A DNA stretch of 64,000 nt from Nitrospirota bacterium (lineage in GTDB: Bacteria > Nitrospirota > Thermodesulfovibrionia > Thermodesulfovibrionales > SM23-35), in the NCBI GenBank assembly GCA_040754395.1, contig JBFMCL010000002.1, positions 1 through 64,000 on the forward strand, written 5' to 3'. Shown here one piece after another: positions 49,430-60,241 of the stretch (position 1 is its first letter; every line of letters begins with the position of its first letter). The translations under genes were made by a program, and so were the position numbers. The notes under the pieces are model-generated. The model made no database searches, had not been told where the DNA came from, and worked only from the letters and a program-made list of their open reading frames with translations.

Positions 49430-50947
49430 ATGAAGATCCTCACATTCATCGTATCAGCTTTTCTCTTCCTGTCTTTTCTTCCCGGTATCGTCATTGACGC
49501 ATCTGGTGAAGCAGGAGATACCGCAATTGCAACTCCCCTGAGTTCCCAGACACAGATGTGCATCGGTTGCCACAGCAGGTATACGCCGGGGATTGTCATG
49601 GACTGGAAGACCAGCAGGCATGCACAGAACACTCCCGCTTCGGGGATGAAAAAACCGGATCTGGAAAAAAGGATATCTGCCCGGAATCTCCCTGATGCAC
49701 TGCTCAATTACGCAGTCGGTTGCTATGAATGCCACAGTCTCAATCCCTCGGGGCACAGGGACAATTTCGGCCATATGGGGCAGAAGATAAATGTGGTTGT
49801 CACGCCGAATGACTGCAACACCTGCCATCCTGTCGAATTTGCGCAGTTTTCAAAGAGCAAAATGGCTTACGCCTACAGGAATATCATGGATAACCCTGTT
49901 TACAGAACTCTGATAGATACCTCTGTAGGGCTTGCAGCATTTGAGAAAAATACACTCTCAACCCAAAAAGCTTCGGACAGTACCCTTCATGAAACATGCC
50001 TCGGCTGTCACGGCACAGATGTGACGCTGAAAGGGATGAAAAACATCTCCAGTGCACTGGGGCCGATCGAAGTTCCCGACCTCACAAACTGGCCGAACCA
50101 GGGTATCGGAAGACTGAACCCTGACGGAAGCCTAGGAACCTGTGCAGCCTGCCATGCACGCCATGGGTTCTCGGTTGAGGTTGCACGGAAACCTTACACC
50201 TGCAGCCAGTGTCATCATGAACCTGATGTGCCGGCATGGGAAGTATACGAAGAAAGCAAGCATGGCAATATCTATGCGTCAAAGGGGAAAGACTGGAACT
50301 TCAGCAATATTCCATGGAAGATAGGACAGGACATTAAGGCCCCGACATGCGCAACGTGTCATAACAGCCTCCTCATTTCTGATGATGGGTCGGTCATCGC
50401 CGAAAGAACACATGATTTTGGTTCGCGGCTATGGGTCAGGCTCTTCGGGCTGATTTACAGTGTTCCTCAGCCTAAATCAGGAGATACGACGATTATAAAA
50501 AACAGGGAGGGCCTCCCCTTACCTGCAACGTTCACAAACGAGCCCGCTTCAGAATTCCTCATTGACAAGCAGGAGCAGGAAAAAAGATATCAGGTTATGA
50601 GCAAGGTCTGCAAGAGCTGCCACAGCACGAATTGGGTTAATGGGCATTTTGAAAAAATGGATAATACCATCAGAGAAACGAATGAGATGACGTTTACCGC
50701 AACGAAACTCCTAATGGATGCGTGGAGCAAAGGAATTGAAGACAAGTCGAACCCGTTCGACGAATCAATCGAGAAGATGTGGACAAAACAGTGGCTTTTC
50801 TATTCGAACTCAATACGCTATTCTTCTGCAATGACCGGTGCACCGGATTATACTTCGTTCAAGAACGGCTGGTGGAACCTGAACGAGAATCTGCGTCTTA
50901 TGAAAGATGCAATAGAACTCAGGAGGAATGAGAATGACAGGGACTGA
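49430..50947 (+). CDS. Octaheme c-type cytochrome, HAO-like
   Basis: A 505-residue secreted multiheme protein. Signal peptide about 1-25. Eight CxxCH heme sites: CIGCH, CYECH, CNTCH, CLGCH, CAACH, CSQCH, CATCH, CKSCH, the number and spread of the hydroxylamine-oxidoreductase family. After the eighth heme come two helices rich in Trp and Tyr. The family includes hydroxylamine or hydrazine oxidases and reductive nitrite/hydroxylamine enzymes. Whether the Tyr that crosslinks the catalytic heme is present needs an alignment. AAGGAG lies six bases before the ATG at 49430. Confidence 0.87.
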   Translation: MKILTFIVSAFLFLSFLPGIVIDASGEAGDTAIATPLSSQTQMCIGCHSRYTPGIVMDWKTSRHAQNTPASGMKKPDLEKRISARNLPDALLNYAVGCYECHSLNPSGHRDNFGHMGQKINVVVTPNDCNTCHPVEFAQFSKSKMAYAYRNIMDNPVYRTLIDTSVGLAAFEKNTLSTQKASDSTLHETCLGCHGTDVTLKGMKNISSALGPIEVPDLTNWPNQGIGRLNPDGSLGTCAACHARHGFSVEVARKPYTCSQCHHEPDVPAWEVYEESKHGNIYASKGKDWNFSNIPWKIGQDIKAPTCATCHNSLLISDDGSVIAERTHDFGSRLWVRLFGLIYSVPQPKSGDTTIIKNREGLPLPATFTNEPASEFLIDKQEQEKRYQVMSKVCKSCHSTNWVNGHFEKMDNTIRETNEMTFTATKLLMDAWSKGIEDKSNPFDESIEKMWTKQWLFYSNSIRYSSAMTGAPDYTSFKNGWWNLNENLRLMKDAIELRRNENDRD

Positions 50948-51521
50948 TTTGCACATCACCGCGTTTCTTGGAAGCCCGCGCAAAGAAGGCAATACTGAAA
51001 TCCTCCTGAACGAGACACTCAGGGGGATACGGGAAGCGGGATTCCAGGTTCAGGTCTTTTCGCTGAATGAGATGCAGATCGCGCCATGTCAGAACTGCGG
51101 GGGATGTGAAGAAACCGGAACCTGCATCTACGACGACGACATGTCCCAGATTTATCAGGCAATCCGCGCTGCTGAACGGTTCGTGCTCGCCTCACCAATC
51201 TTTTTCTTCAGCGTCAGCGCACAGACCAAGAACATGGTGGACAGATGCCAGGCATTCTGGTGTGAAAAATACCTGCTGAAGAAACCGATCCCTGAGGGTC
51301 CTTATGGCAGGAAGGGGCTGCTGCTGCTGGTCGGCGGGATGAAGAAAGAAATCGGCATTCACTGCGCCGACGCAACTGCACAGGCTTTTTTCAGGACTAT
51401 CAGCGTACCTGAACACAGAACGCTCTCATATCTGGGTGTGGACGCCAAAGGAGATATTATGAAACACCCGACCGCGCTTAGGGACGCATATGAGGCAGGG
51501 AAAAATCTGGTCAGTGTCTGA
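50934..51521 (+). CDS. NADPH-dependent FMN reductase/flavodoxin-fold protein with Cys motif
   Basis: A 195-residue flavin reductase-like protein. The FMN loop is LGSPRKEGNTEILL near residue 12. A Fe-S-like Cys cluster follows (PCQNCGGCEETGTC near residue 45), as in the iron-sulfur flavoprotein group. Then SPIFFFSVSAQTKNMVDRC. The gene overlaps the end of the octaheme cytochrome by 14 bases; AGGAGG sits seven bases before the ATG at 50934, so it is co-translated. It may pass electrons to the cytochrome or handle one of its products. Confidence 0.85.
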   Translation: MTGTDLHITAFLGSPRKEGNTEILLNETLRGIREAGFQVQVFSLNEMQIAPCQNCGGCEETGTCIYDDDMSQIYQAIRAAERFVLASPIFFFSVSAQTKNMVDRCQAFWCEKYLLKKPIPEGPYGRKGLLLLVGGMKKEIGIHCADATAQAFFRTISVPEHRTLSYLGVDAKGDIMKHPTALRDAYEAGKNLVSV

Positions 51522-52404
51522 CCCGCTTCCATCTCCTGTGAATCCAGAGCCACTCTGCCGGATGCTTCTGTATATATTGCTCTATACAGCGTGAAAAGGC
51601 GATGGTATCTTCCCTGACTGCCAGTTCCCTGTCGCCGTTCCGGGAAAGTGCGATCTCCTGATATATTTCCATCTCATGTCCCTTGTCAGTTCTGTGAATA
51701 AAGACCGGGAGGACCGCGGCACCGGTTTTTCTTGCGATCATCGCGGGCACTTTTGACGTCCATGCACCCCTCCCGAGAAAATCTATCACATATCCTTCAT
51801 CTTTCATAACAGCCTGATCCATCAGGATGCCAACCCCACGGTTACTCTTCAGTGTCTGAATGACAGGTTTTAACGCTCCTTTTTTGTAGATCACCCTGTT
51901 GCCGTATTTCTTTCTCAGTGTTTCGACAAGACGGTTGACATACGGGTTGTTGATAGGCCGTGCAATAACCGCAGTCCCGGGCAATTTTGCAGAGGCGGTA
52001 ACTGCCAGCAGTTCCCAGTTCCCGCAGTGGCCTGAGATGAATAAAATCCCCCTCCCTTTTGATTTTGCAATTTCGAAATTCTCGGCGCCTTTCATACGCA
52101 CCGACTCAATAATCTTTCCTCCAAGGCCATAGTAGATTTTTATCACCTCTGCCAGTGACCTCCCGAGATTCCTGAAATTCTCCTTTATTATCGTCTGTGC
52201 CGGAACAGAAATTCTTATACCCCGAGATGCTACGGATTTTTCAAGATTATCGAGAGCAACCTCTCTTCTGCTCTTCCAGAAGTAAAAAAAGAAAAGGCCG
52301 AGCATTTCCCCGGCCCTTAATGCCAGACTACGCGGAAGCACAGCTATCGGCAGGGAGAGGATAAGGTACAAGATGGCTTCAGCCAGCCATACCGCCTTTT
52401 TCAT
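51511..52404 (-). CDS. Lipid A-type acyltransferase (LpxL/HtrB family)
   Basis: A 297-residue membrane-bound acyltransferase. An N-terminal hydrophobic helix (about 5-22), the catalytic GHCGNWELLA block near residue 125 (H-x4-E/D), VIARPINNPYVNRLVETLR, GVGILMDQAV and the C-terminal WLWIHRRWK. Adds a secondary acyl chain to lipid A precursors; confirms a Gram-negative outer membrane. The 3' end overlaps the 3' end of the FMN reductase gene by 11 bp (convergent). The start lies inside the tail of the upstream protease gene. Confidence 0.88.
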   Translation of the reverse strand: MKKAVWLAEAILYLILSLPIAVLPRSLALRAGEMLGLFFFYFWKSRREVALDNLEKSVASRGIRISVPAQTIIKENFRNLGRSLAEVIKIYYGLGGKIIESVRMKGAENFEIAKSKGRGILFISGHCGNWELLAVTASAKLPGTAVIARPINNPYVNRLVETLRKKYGNRVIYKKGALKPVIQTLKSNRGVGILMDQAVMKDEGYVIDFLGRGAWTSKVPAMIARKTGAAVLPVFIHRTDKGHEMEIYQEIALSRNGDRELAVREDTIAFSRCIEQYIQKHPAEWLWIHRRWKRVRH

Positions 52405-54841
52405 TCTCTTTCTTTTCTTCCTGATTGACTTCTTTTGTTTCTTTGTTTTCCTCTTTTTCCTTCTTCTTCTCCATGGAATCGGAAATCTCTGTTAGCCGTT
52501 TTGCAACGAGATAATTGAAGGTGTTCTCCGGGTAGACTCCATCCCCTCCGGCTTCACCCATCTGCATTCCGGTCAGTAGTTCCAGGCCCTCATCGGCCTT
52601 CTCGATAGGATATATGAAGAACTCCCCTTTTCTTACCGCATCTACCACATCCTTCTTCAGCATCAGGTTTTTCACGTTTCTTGCGGGGATAATCACGCCA
52701 TGGCTTCCGTCCAGTTCGGTCAGCCTGCACAGATCAAAAAAACCCTCTATCTTTTCGTTAATCCCGCCAACTGGCTGCACCTCTCCGTTCTGATCCATTG
52801 ACCCGGTTACCGCGATGTTCTGCGCGATAGGGACATCTGCGATACTGCTCAGAAGCGCATACAGTTCAGCGCATGAAGCGCTATCGCCCTCTACCATGTC
52901 ATAGAGCTGCTCAAATGTAATCGAAGCAGACAGGCTTATCGGTTTTTTTCTGGCGTATCTGCTCCCGAGAAAGTGCGTGATGATAAGGATTGCCTTCTCA
53001 TGTATCTTGCCGCTCATCTTGGTTTCCCTTTCTATGTTCACCACGCCCGATTTTCCGGTGTACGTCCTGGCAGTTATTCTCGAAGGCTTGCCAAAACGGT
53101 AATCTCCAAGGTCAAGGACAGCAAGACCGTTGATCTGTCCTGTTTTCGCTCCTGCGGTATCTACGATAATCGTCCCTTCAAGTACCATTTCCCTGAGACG
53201 CTCTTCTATCCTGTTTTTCCGCAGCACCCTCTCATCAATAGCCCTCTGGACATGTTCATCGGTGACCACCCTGCTGCCCGATTTTGCAGCCCAGTAGCTT
53301 GCTTCCCTCACGATATCGGAAATGTCGCTGAACCGTGAAGACAGCTTGCGCTGATGTTCTGCCAGGCGCGAACCGACCTCAACAATTTTTGCAACCCCTT
53401 TCTTCTCAAAAGGCAGGAGATTCTCTTCCTTAATAAGCGCCGCAAGGAAAGACGCATATTTCCTGATGTTTTCATCGGTGCGGGGCATCCTGCTTTCAAA
53501 ATCGGCCTTGACCTTGAAAAGTTCCCTGTACTCTTCATCAAGATTATAAAGGAGGTAATAAAGATACGGATTCCCTATGAGTATCACCTTAATGTCCAGG
53601 GGGATTGCTTCCGGTTTGAGGGTAGTTGTCGAAACCAGGCGATACTGTTCCCAGACATCCTCTATCTTCAATTCCCTGTTCCGGATGGCCCGCTTCAACG
53701 CATCATAGGAAAACAGGTTTCTCAGCAGGTCAATGGCATTTATTACGATATATCCGCCGTTTGCCTTATAGAGCGAACCTGCCTTGATCATCGAAAAGTC
53801 AGTCATCGCAATCCCGTACTGAAACTTGTGCTCTATCCTTCCGAACAGATTGTAATACGTCGGGTTGCTTTCAAAGACACATGGGGCGCCACTGCATTCG
53901 CTGTTGTTCACCAAAATGTTCACCGTATATCTCGTGAACGTCGGCTCTGTCCTGGGCATTCTCATGAACGGCAACTGGGAGGGCTGTTCTTCCTGAACCT
54001 TGAAGTCATCAAGGTGATCAAGCATATCTTCCCTGGCATGTTCGAGATAGGTGATAATCTTCTCATATTCGGCATATTTTCCTTTGAGTTCGTCAATGAG
54101 ATGTCCGATGGAGGAAAGGGCAGCCTCCTTCTCAAGCATCCCGATAGTCTCTTTGACCGTTTTTTCCGTTTCGCGGACTATCCGCACGACATCGTTCAGT
54201 TTTTCCTGAAGGGCCTTGCCTATCTCGTCTATCCTTTTTTTTGTCTTCTCATCAAGTGCTTCATACTCTTCCTCTGTCAGCGGCTCGCCGGTCTTTTTTA
54301 CAGGGACGATGATCAGTCCGCTCACTGTCTTGCGGACCGAGAAGCCCTTTTCCTGTGCTTCTGTCTCGAGACCCGCGAATATTTCCTTCTGTTTCCTCTG
54401 CGATTCCTCGATAATCTTGCTCTTCTGTTTTTCATATTCCTTGGATTCGAATACCTTCGGGATTTCTGCCCTGAGGATCTTGATCACATCATCCATATCT
54501 TTCTGAAACACTGCAGCCTTGCCGGGCGCAAGCGGGATCGCAACCGGGGCATCAGGGTCCCTGAAATTATAAACATAGCACCAGTCCTGGGGCACAGGTT
54601 CCTTCATCGCCTTTTCAGAAAGGAATGAACGAACTGTTGTCATCTTCCCCGTACCATGCTCTCCGAGTATGAATATATTAAACCCGGTACTCTCAAGGCT
54701 CAGACCAAAATCAAGGGCATGCAGTGCCCTTTCCTGGCCTATGGTTTCCTTGACATCAGGCAGTTCGTCGGTGGTACTAAAGGAAAAGATATCGGGGTCG
54801 CAAATACTGTAAAGCATATCAGCACGTAACTTATCTGGCAT
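52379..54841 (-). CDS. Lon-family ATP-dependent protease-like protein (AAA_32/LonB-type)
   Basis: An 820-residue protein. AAA part: Walker A in LGEHGTGKMTT near residue 60, NPYLYYLLYNLDEEYRELFKVKADFE for later motifs. A coiled-coil insertion (about 110-290) interrupts it. The C-terminal Lon protease domain carries the catalytic Ser in VEGDSASCAELYALL and a Lys further on in GGINEKIEGFFDLC. The last ~35 residues are a Lys/Glu-rich tail. Start at 54841 with GGGAGG seven bases upstream. Overlaps the acyltransferase gene start. Functions in protein quality control; the substrate is unknown. Confidence 0.87.
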   Translation of the reverse strand: MPDKLRADMLYSICDPDIFSFSTTDELPDVKETIGQERALHALDFGLSLESTGFNIFILGEHGTGKMTTVRSFLSEKAMKEPVPQDWCYVYNFRDPDAPVAIPLAPGKAAVFQKDMDDVIKILRAEIPKVFESKEYEKQKSKIIEESQRKQKEIFAGLETEAQEKGFSVRKTVSGLIIVPVKKTGEPLTEEEYEALDEKTKKRIDEIGKALQEKLNDVVRIVRETEKTVKETIGMLEKEAALSSIGHLIDELKGKYAEYEKIITYLEHAREDMLDHLDDFKVQEEQPSQLPFMRMPRTEPTFTRYTVNILVNNSECSGAPCVFESNPTYYNLFGRIEHKFQYGIAMTDFSMIKAGSLYKANGGYIVINAIDLLRNLFSYDALKRAIRNRELKIEDVWEQYRLVSTTTLKPEAIPLDIKVILIGNPYLYYLLYNLDEEYRELFKVKADFESRMPRTDENIRKYASFLAALIKEENLLPFEKKGVAKIVEVGSRLAEHQRKLSSRFSDISDIVREASYWAAKSGSRVVTDEHVQRAIDERVLRKNRIEERLREMVLEGTIIVDTAGAKTGQINGLAVLDLGDYRFGKPSRITARTYTGKSGVVNIERETKMSGKIHEKAILIITHFLGSRYARKKPISLSASITFEQLYDMVEGDSASCAELYALLSSIADVPIAQNIAVTGSMDQNGEVQPVGGINEKIEGFFDLCRLTELDGSHGVIIPARNVKNLMLKKDVVDAVRKGEFFIYPIEKADEGLELLTGMQMGEAGGDGVYPENTFNYLVAKRLTEISDSMEKKKEKEENKETKEVNQEEKKENEKGGMAG

Positions 54842-54967
54842 CGGGTACCTCCCTAATGAGTATTTTCCGGCACAAAAAGGTTGCCACAATCTACAAATTT
54901 TACACGGTTCTTCCGCTGGTTTTCAAGTTTGTCACATGGGGGGGGCCCCGCAGGCCGGCTACACTGT

Positions 54968-55849
54968 TTATGCCCTTGGGTGATGTTTTGTGTACACCTG
55001 CCTGAGCCTGTCTGTCGTCACCCTGGTATATATCTGCGTCGTGGAGATGTCAGAATGTCCGAGCATCTTCTGGAGAGACCTGAGGTCAGCGCCTCCCTCA
55101 AGCATATGTGTTGCGAAGGAATGCCGTATTGCATGTGGTGATATCTCTATGCCTGCCCGTTTTCCTATCCTTTTCACCGTCTGCCAGAAACGCTGCCGGG
55201 TCATTGCCTTTCCCCTGTTGGTAACAAAAAGATACGGGGAACGCTTCTTTTTTAATATCTCTCCTCTCTGGAGTCCCACGTATTTCTTGAGCAACCCGAC
55301 AGCCCTCATGTTGACCGGCACGATTCTTTCTTTGGACCCTTTTCCCATAACCCGAAGGAATCCGGCCTCAAAATTGATATCTTCGAGTTTTAAAAAAACC
55401 AGTTCGCTGACCCTGAGTCCTGAGGAATACATGAGTTCAAACATGACGTAATCTCTCATTACGGTCGGGTTGGATATCTCACTACTGAATTCTGAAAGGA
55501 GTGCTTCGATGTCCGAAATGCTCATTGACTTCGGGAGCCGTTCCCACTTCTTCGGTGTCTCGAGATTCTCCGAAGGATCCTCACGGATCACTGCCTCGAT
55601 GATAAGGTATTTGCACAACCCCTTAATTGCCGAAATAAACCTGCAGATGCTCGCTACAGAATACCCTTCATCCCTGAGATGTTCCATGAAATCAACAATA
55701 TCAGCCCTTGCAAAACGCTCCGTGTCCTTGTCCCTTGCCTTGAGGAATTCAAGGAATTTCTTAAGATCAAGATGATAGGACTCAACAGTATTTCTCGAGA
55801 GCCCCCTCTCCGCGGTCAGATATGCCAGAAAATCTTGTATCAGATCCAT
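54968..55849 (-). CDS. xerD: Tyrosine recombinase XerD-type
   Basis: A 293-residue site-specific recombinase. Catalytic residues are all visible: Arg in SGLRVSELVFL, the conserved Lys in GKGSKERIVP, His and Arg in SPHAIRHSFATHML, His in GHSD and the nucleophile Tyr in TTQIYTRV. The N-terminal SAM-like domain is complete. It resolves chromosome dimers at dif with a XerC partner. It is not an integron integrase: the IntI-specific extra helix region is not evident. Start at the second ATG (55849). Confidence 0.9.
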   Translation of the reverse strand: MDLIQDFLAYLTAERGLSRNTVESYHLDLKKFLEFLKARDKDTERFARADIVDFMEHLRDEGYSVASICRFISAIKGLCKYLIIEAVIREDPSENLETPKKWERLPKSMSISDIEALLSEFSSEISNPTVMRDYVMFELMYSSGLRVSELVFLKLEDINFEAGFLRVMGKGSKERIVPVNMRAVGLLKKYVGLQRGEILKKKRSPYLFVTNRGKAMTRQRFWQTVKRIGKRAGIEISPHAIRHSFATHMLEGGADLRSLQKMLGHSDISTTQIYTRVTTDRLRQVYTKHHPRA

Positions 55850-56012
55850 GCACACATCGCCTTATTATTCACCCTCATATGATTTCCTTATACAGCACCA
55901 TTCATACAATATATATCAATTTTATCATGAGGCATAATATCCCGGGGGCACCATGATGTGGAGCCTTCCTTTTCTGTCGATACCGAGCCGGCACACATTC
56001 GATGCCGCCGTC

Positions 56013-56735
56013 TTACATGCCCGACGTATAGATCGACTTCATTTCATCCGAATAATCGCCTGCTTCCGTATAAAGATACAATGGCTTTTCGACCTTTACC
56101 CCTGCACTGCCTCCTTTGACCGCTTCCACCAGAAATATCTTTGACTCCGAGGACATATTCGAATGGATGAACCTCAGTCTCTTTGGTTCGAGGTTCTTAT
56201 CCCTCAACTCTTCGATAAGTTCGGGAAGCCTGCCGGGATGATAAATCATGCATACCCTGCCTTTCTCCCTCAGGCAGAAAGAAGCCGCCTTTATAAGCTC
56301 ATGGAGCATGAGCTTTATTTCGTGCCTTGCAACTGCCCTTTCTTCTCCGATACTGATACGCCCGCTTCCGGAAGTTCTGAACGGAGGGTTTGACACGGCA
56401 AGGTCATACTTTCCGTGGAAAGAATTCAGCGATGGAATATCCCGCAAATCATACCTCTTCGCCCTTACTCTGCCGTCAAGCCCGTTCAGCGCAATGTTTT
56501 TTTCCGCAAGCCCGATGAGGCTTTCCTGCACCTCAAGAAGGTCTACCGACGCCCGGGGATATTTCTTTGCAAGGAGCATCCCGATAATCCCTGATCCTGC
56601 ACCCAGATCGGCAATGGTGCCGACGTTATTGAGGGCTACAAAATCAAACAGAAGAAGTGAGTCGACAGAGAAGCGGTACCCTTTTTTTGACTGATAGAGT
56701 TGTATGTCGCGGATGTTGTCAAGCGAAATATCCAT
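56013..56735 (-). CDS. tRNA1(Val)-adenine N6-methyltransferase-like protein
   Basis: A 240-residue SAM methyltransferase with TIADLGAGSGIIGMLLAKKYP (motif I) and VSNPPFRTSGSGR (the NPPF active motif of N6-adenine enzymes). The N-terminal YQSKKGYRFSVDSLLLFDF resembles TrmN6/YfiC. It modifies adenine in tRNA or another nucleic acid; tRNA1(Val) A37 is the best-known substrate. Co-directional with the regulator at 56748 and 12 bases after its stop. Confidence 0.87.
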   Translation of the reverse strand: MDISLDNIRDIQLYQSKKGYRFSVDSLLLFDFVALNNVGTIADLGAGSGIIGMLLAKKYPRASVDLLEVQESLIGLAEKNIALNGLDGRVRAKRYDLRDIPSLNSFHGKYDLAVSNPPFRTSGSGRISIGEERAVARHEIKLMLHELIKAASFCLREKGRVCMIYHPGRLPELIEELRDKNLEPKRLRFIHSNMSSESKIFLVEAVKGGSAGVKVEKPLYLYTEAGDYSDEMKSIYTSGM

Positions 56736-56747
56736 TCCGTATCTTTT

Positions 56748-58199
56748 TCAGGTCTTTTCTCTTACCGTATCCTGCACAATCCCTTTCTCATGCAGGAAGG
56801 AGATGAATATCTCTACCACGCGGGGGTCGAACTGGATTCCTGAGAACCTTCTGATTTCCTGAATGGCGTCCGCCATCGAAAGGGCATTCCGGTAAGGCCT
56901 GTCCGTGGTCATGGCGCCGAATGCATCCGCAACAGCAATAATCCTTGCACCAAGGGGGATTGCTTCACCCCTGAGTCCGTCCGGATAGCCCGAACCATCA
57001 AAAGACTCATGATGATGTCTGATGATCTCTCTTGCCTCCTTTATCGGCGCTACAGGCTCAATGATCTTTGCGCCATCTACAGGATGTTTCTTTATAATAT
57101 TCATTTCCTCCTCGGACAGCTTGCCGTCCTTCATGAGAATGTGATCAGGAACGCAAATCTTGCCCAGATCGTGCAGCAGTGCAGCTTTTCTGATGTTTTC
57201 AATATCATTCTCGGGAAGCCCCATCTTTCGCGCGATCTCTACTGAGTATTCGGAAATATCCTTCATATGTTTGTCAGTATACAAATCCCTCGCCTCAACT
57301 ACCCCGGACAACGTAACGATCATCGAGAGATAGGACTGCTGGAGTTTCTCATAAAGATGGGCATTTTCTATGGCAGCGGCAGCCTGTCCGCTCAGGACCG
57401 AAACAAGTTCGATCTCCGACGAAGAAAAAGAATGCCCGGGGTCAAGCCTGCTGATACAGAGAAGGCCGATTATATTTCCCCTGATCGAGAGCGGGACAGA
57501 AACGTAGGAAGACATCCCGTAGCCCTTGTTGATTTCATGAAAGTCCCGGTTCAACCCGATTTCATTGGTAATAAGCAGGGGATTGTTTTCCTTAAAGACA
57601 GATTCAGCATGGTGCACAAAATCCGGCGATAACCCGTAATGCTCTTTCAGATGCAGCCTGCCGGTATTTTCATCGAACAAAGCAAGCCATACCCTCTCTG
57701 CGTGTGTTTCCTTTACCACAGTATCCACTATCAGCTTGAGCAAACGTTTCTGGTCCACTTCCCCTATTATTTCCTTGCTCACTTCAAAAAGCGGCATCAA
57801 TGCCCGCATCCTGATGTTTTCTCTCAGCAGCCTCGCCTTTTCGAGAGCTTCAGCAACAGCAGCCTGAAGTTCAAGCGGAGTAAATGGTTTCAATATGAAC
57901 CCCTGCGCACCTAATCTGAGCGCATTGATCGCGGTATCAAGTGTCCCATGACCGGTAATGACGATAATCGGGATCTCTGTATTATGGGTTCGCACCTGCC
58001 TGATCACATCAAGGCCGTTCATGTCCGGCATTTTGATATCGGTCAGGATAAGATCAAACCTGTCCTCTGACAGAAGTTTCATTCCCGTTTTTCCGTCAGC
58101 GGCCGTTTTCACACGGTACTCGGTCTTGGAGAGGATGTCTCTGGAAAGCTGAAGGATAAACTCCTCATCGTCTATTATGAGGACACTTTCTTTTTGCAT
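56748..58199 (-). CDS. Receiver-GAF-HD-GYP response regulator
   Basis: A 483-residue regulator. Receiver (about 5-120): IIDDEEF, phospho-acceptor in LILTDIKMP, T in ITGHG, K in LKPFTP. GAF domain (about 145-285). HD-GYP phosphodiesterase (about 300-475) with HDLGK, HHHESFDGSGYPDGLRGEAI and ADAFGAMTTDRPYR. The HD-GYP residues are intact, so it is predicted to degrade cyclic di-GMP when phosphorylated. With the PilZ proteins in this window it indicates active c-di-GMP signalling. Confidence 0.9.
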   Translation of the reverse strand: MQKESVLIIDDEEFILQLSRDILSKTEYRVKTAADGKTGMKLLSEDRFDLILTDIKMPDMNGLDVIRQVRTHNTEIPIIVITGHGTLDTAINALRLGAQGFILKPFTPLELQAAVAEALEKARLLRENIRMRALMPLFEVSKEIIGEVDQKRLLKLIVDTVVKETHAERVWLALFDENTGRLHLKEHYGLSPDFVHHAESVFKENNPLLITNEIGLNRDFHEINKGYGMSSYVSVPLSIRGNIIGLLCISRLDPGHSFSSSEIELVSVLSGQAAAAIENAHLYEKLQQSYLSMIVTLSGVVEARDLYTDKHMKDISEYSVEIARKMGLPENDIENIRKAALLHDLGKICVPDHILMKDGKLSEEEMNIIKKHPVDGAKIIEPVAPIKEAREIIRHHHESFDGSGYPDGLRGEAIPLGARIIAVADAFGAMTTDRPYRNALSMADAIQEIRRFSGIQFDPRVVEIFISFLHEKGIVQDTVREKT

Positions 58200-58267
58200 G
58201 TCAATGAATCACCTTAGAGTATGTCGCTCCATATGATACCAGTTTTTTTTACGGTAATTCCATGCAT

Positions 58268-58298
58268 AAAAAAGGCCATGCTTAAATGCATGGCCTTT
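58268..58298 (-). terminator. Rho-independent terminator of the ATP synthase operon
   Basis: AAAGGCCATGC (58271-58281) and GCATGGCCTTT (58288-58298) form an 11-bp perfect stem. On the minus strand it is followed by a run of T (A at 58268-58273 on the plus strand). It lies 36 bp after atpC and stops the operon. Confidence 0.85.
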
Positions 58299-58333
58299 GT
58301 GAGTGTGTTGAATTACTATGGAATGCTTTTATC

Positions 58334-58744
58334 CTACCTGAACTTCTCTCCTATCTGCACTCTGGTGACTGCCCTTTCAAGGGATGAGGATGCACGTGCA
58401 AAATCGAACTCTTCTGCTTTCTTGAGTCTTTCTTCTGCCCTTTTCATCGCAGCCTTTGCCCTCTCAACATTTATATCCTCAGATTTCTCTGCACTGTCGG
58501 CGAGTACCATGACCCTGTCGGGCCCGACCTCTGCATATCCCCAGTTTACAAAGATATATTTTATTGCATTACCCTTTTTATAAGAGAGCATCCCTATTTT
58601 CAGGGTTGTAAAGAAAGGCACGTGTCCTGGAAGTACCCCGAACTCACCTTCACTTCCGGAACAGGTGACTTCATCAACATCCTCGCTTAATATAAGGCCA
58701 TACGGGGCAACAACCTCAAGTGTTAATTTGCTTTCTTTCTCCAT
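58334..58744 (-). CDS. atpC: ATP synthase F1 epsilon subunit
   Basis: A 136-residue subunit. The N-terminal beta domain has LTLEVVAPYGLILSEDVDEV, GEFGVLPGHVPFFTTL and a C-terminal two-helix hairpin rich in Glu/Lys/Arg (ERAKAAMKRAEERLKKAEEF). It regulates rotation and ATP hydrolysis. It is the last gene of the operon, 34 bases after atpD, and is followed by a strong hairpin terminator. Confidence 0.94.
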   Translation of the reverse strand: MEKESKLTLEVVAPYGLILSEDVDEVTCSGSEGEFGVLPGHVPFFTTLKIGMLSYKKGNAIKYIFVNWGYAEVGPDRVMVLADSAEKSEDINVERAKAAMKRAEERLKKAEEFDFARASSSLERAVTRVQIGEKFR

Positions 58745-58778
58745 ATTTCTCCTGCCTTAATCTTGACTTTCTTTATGC

Positions 58779-60215
<1,437 letters not shown>

Positions 60216-60241
60216 TTAAAAATCCTTGAACTTTATAATCC

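Noticed and set aside
54968-55849. XerD as the integrase of the cassette array
   Set aside because: It is 39 kb away, of the housekeeping Xer type, and shows no IntI-specific insertion. Xer proteins do not recombine folded attC sites.
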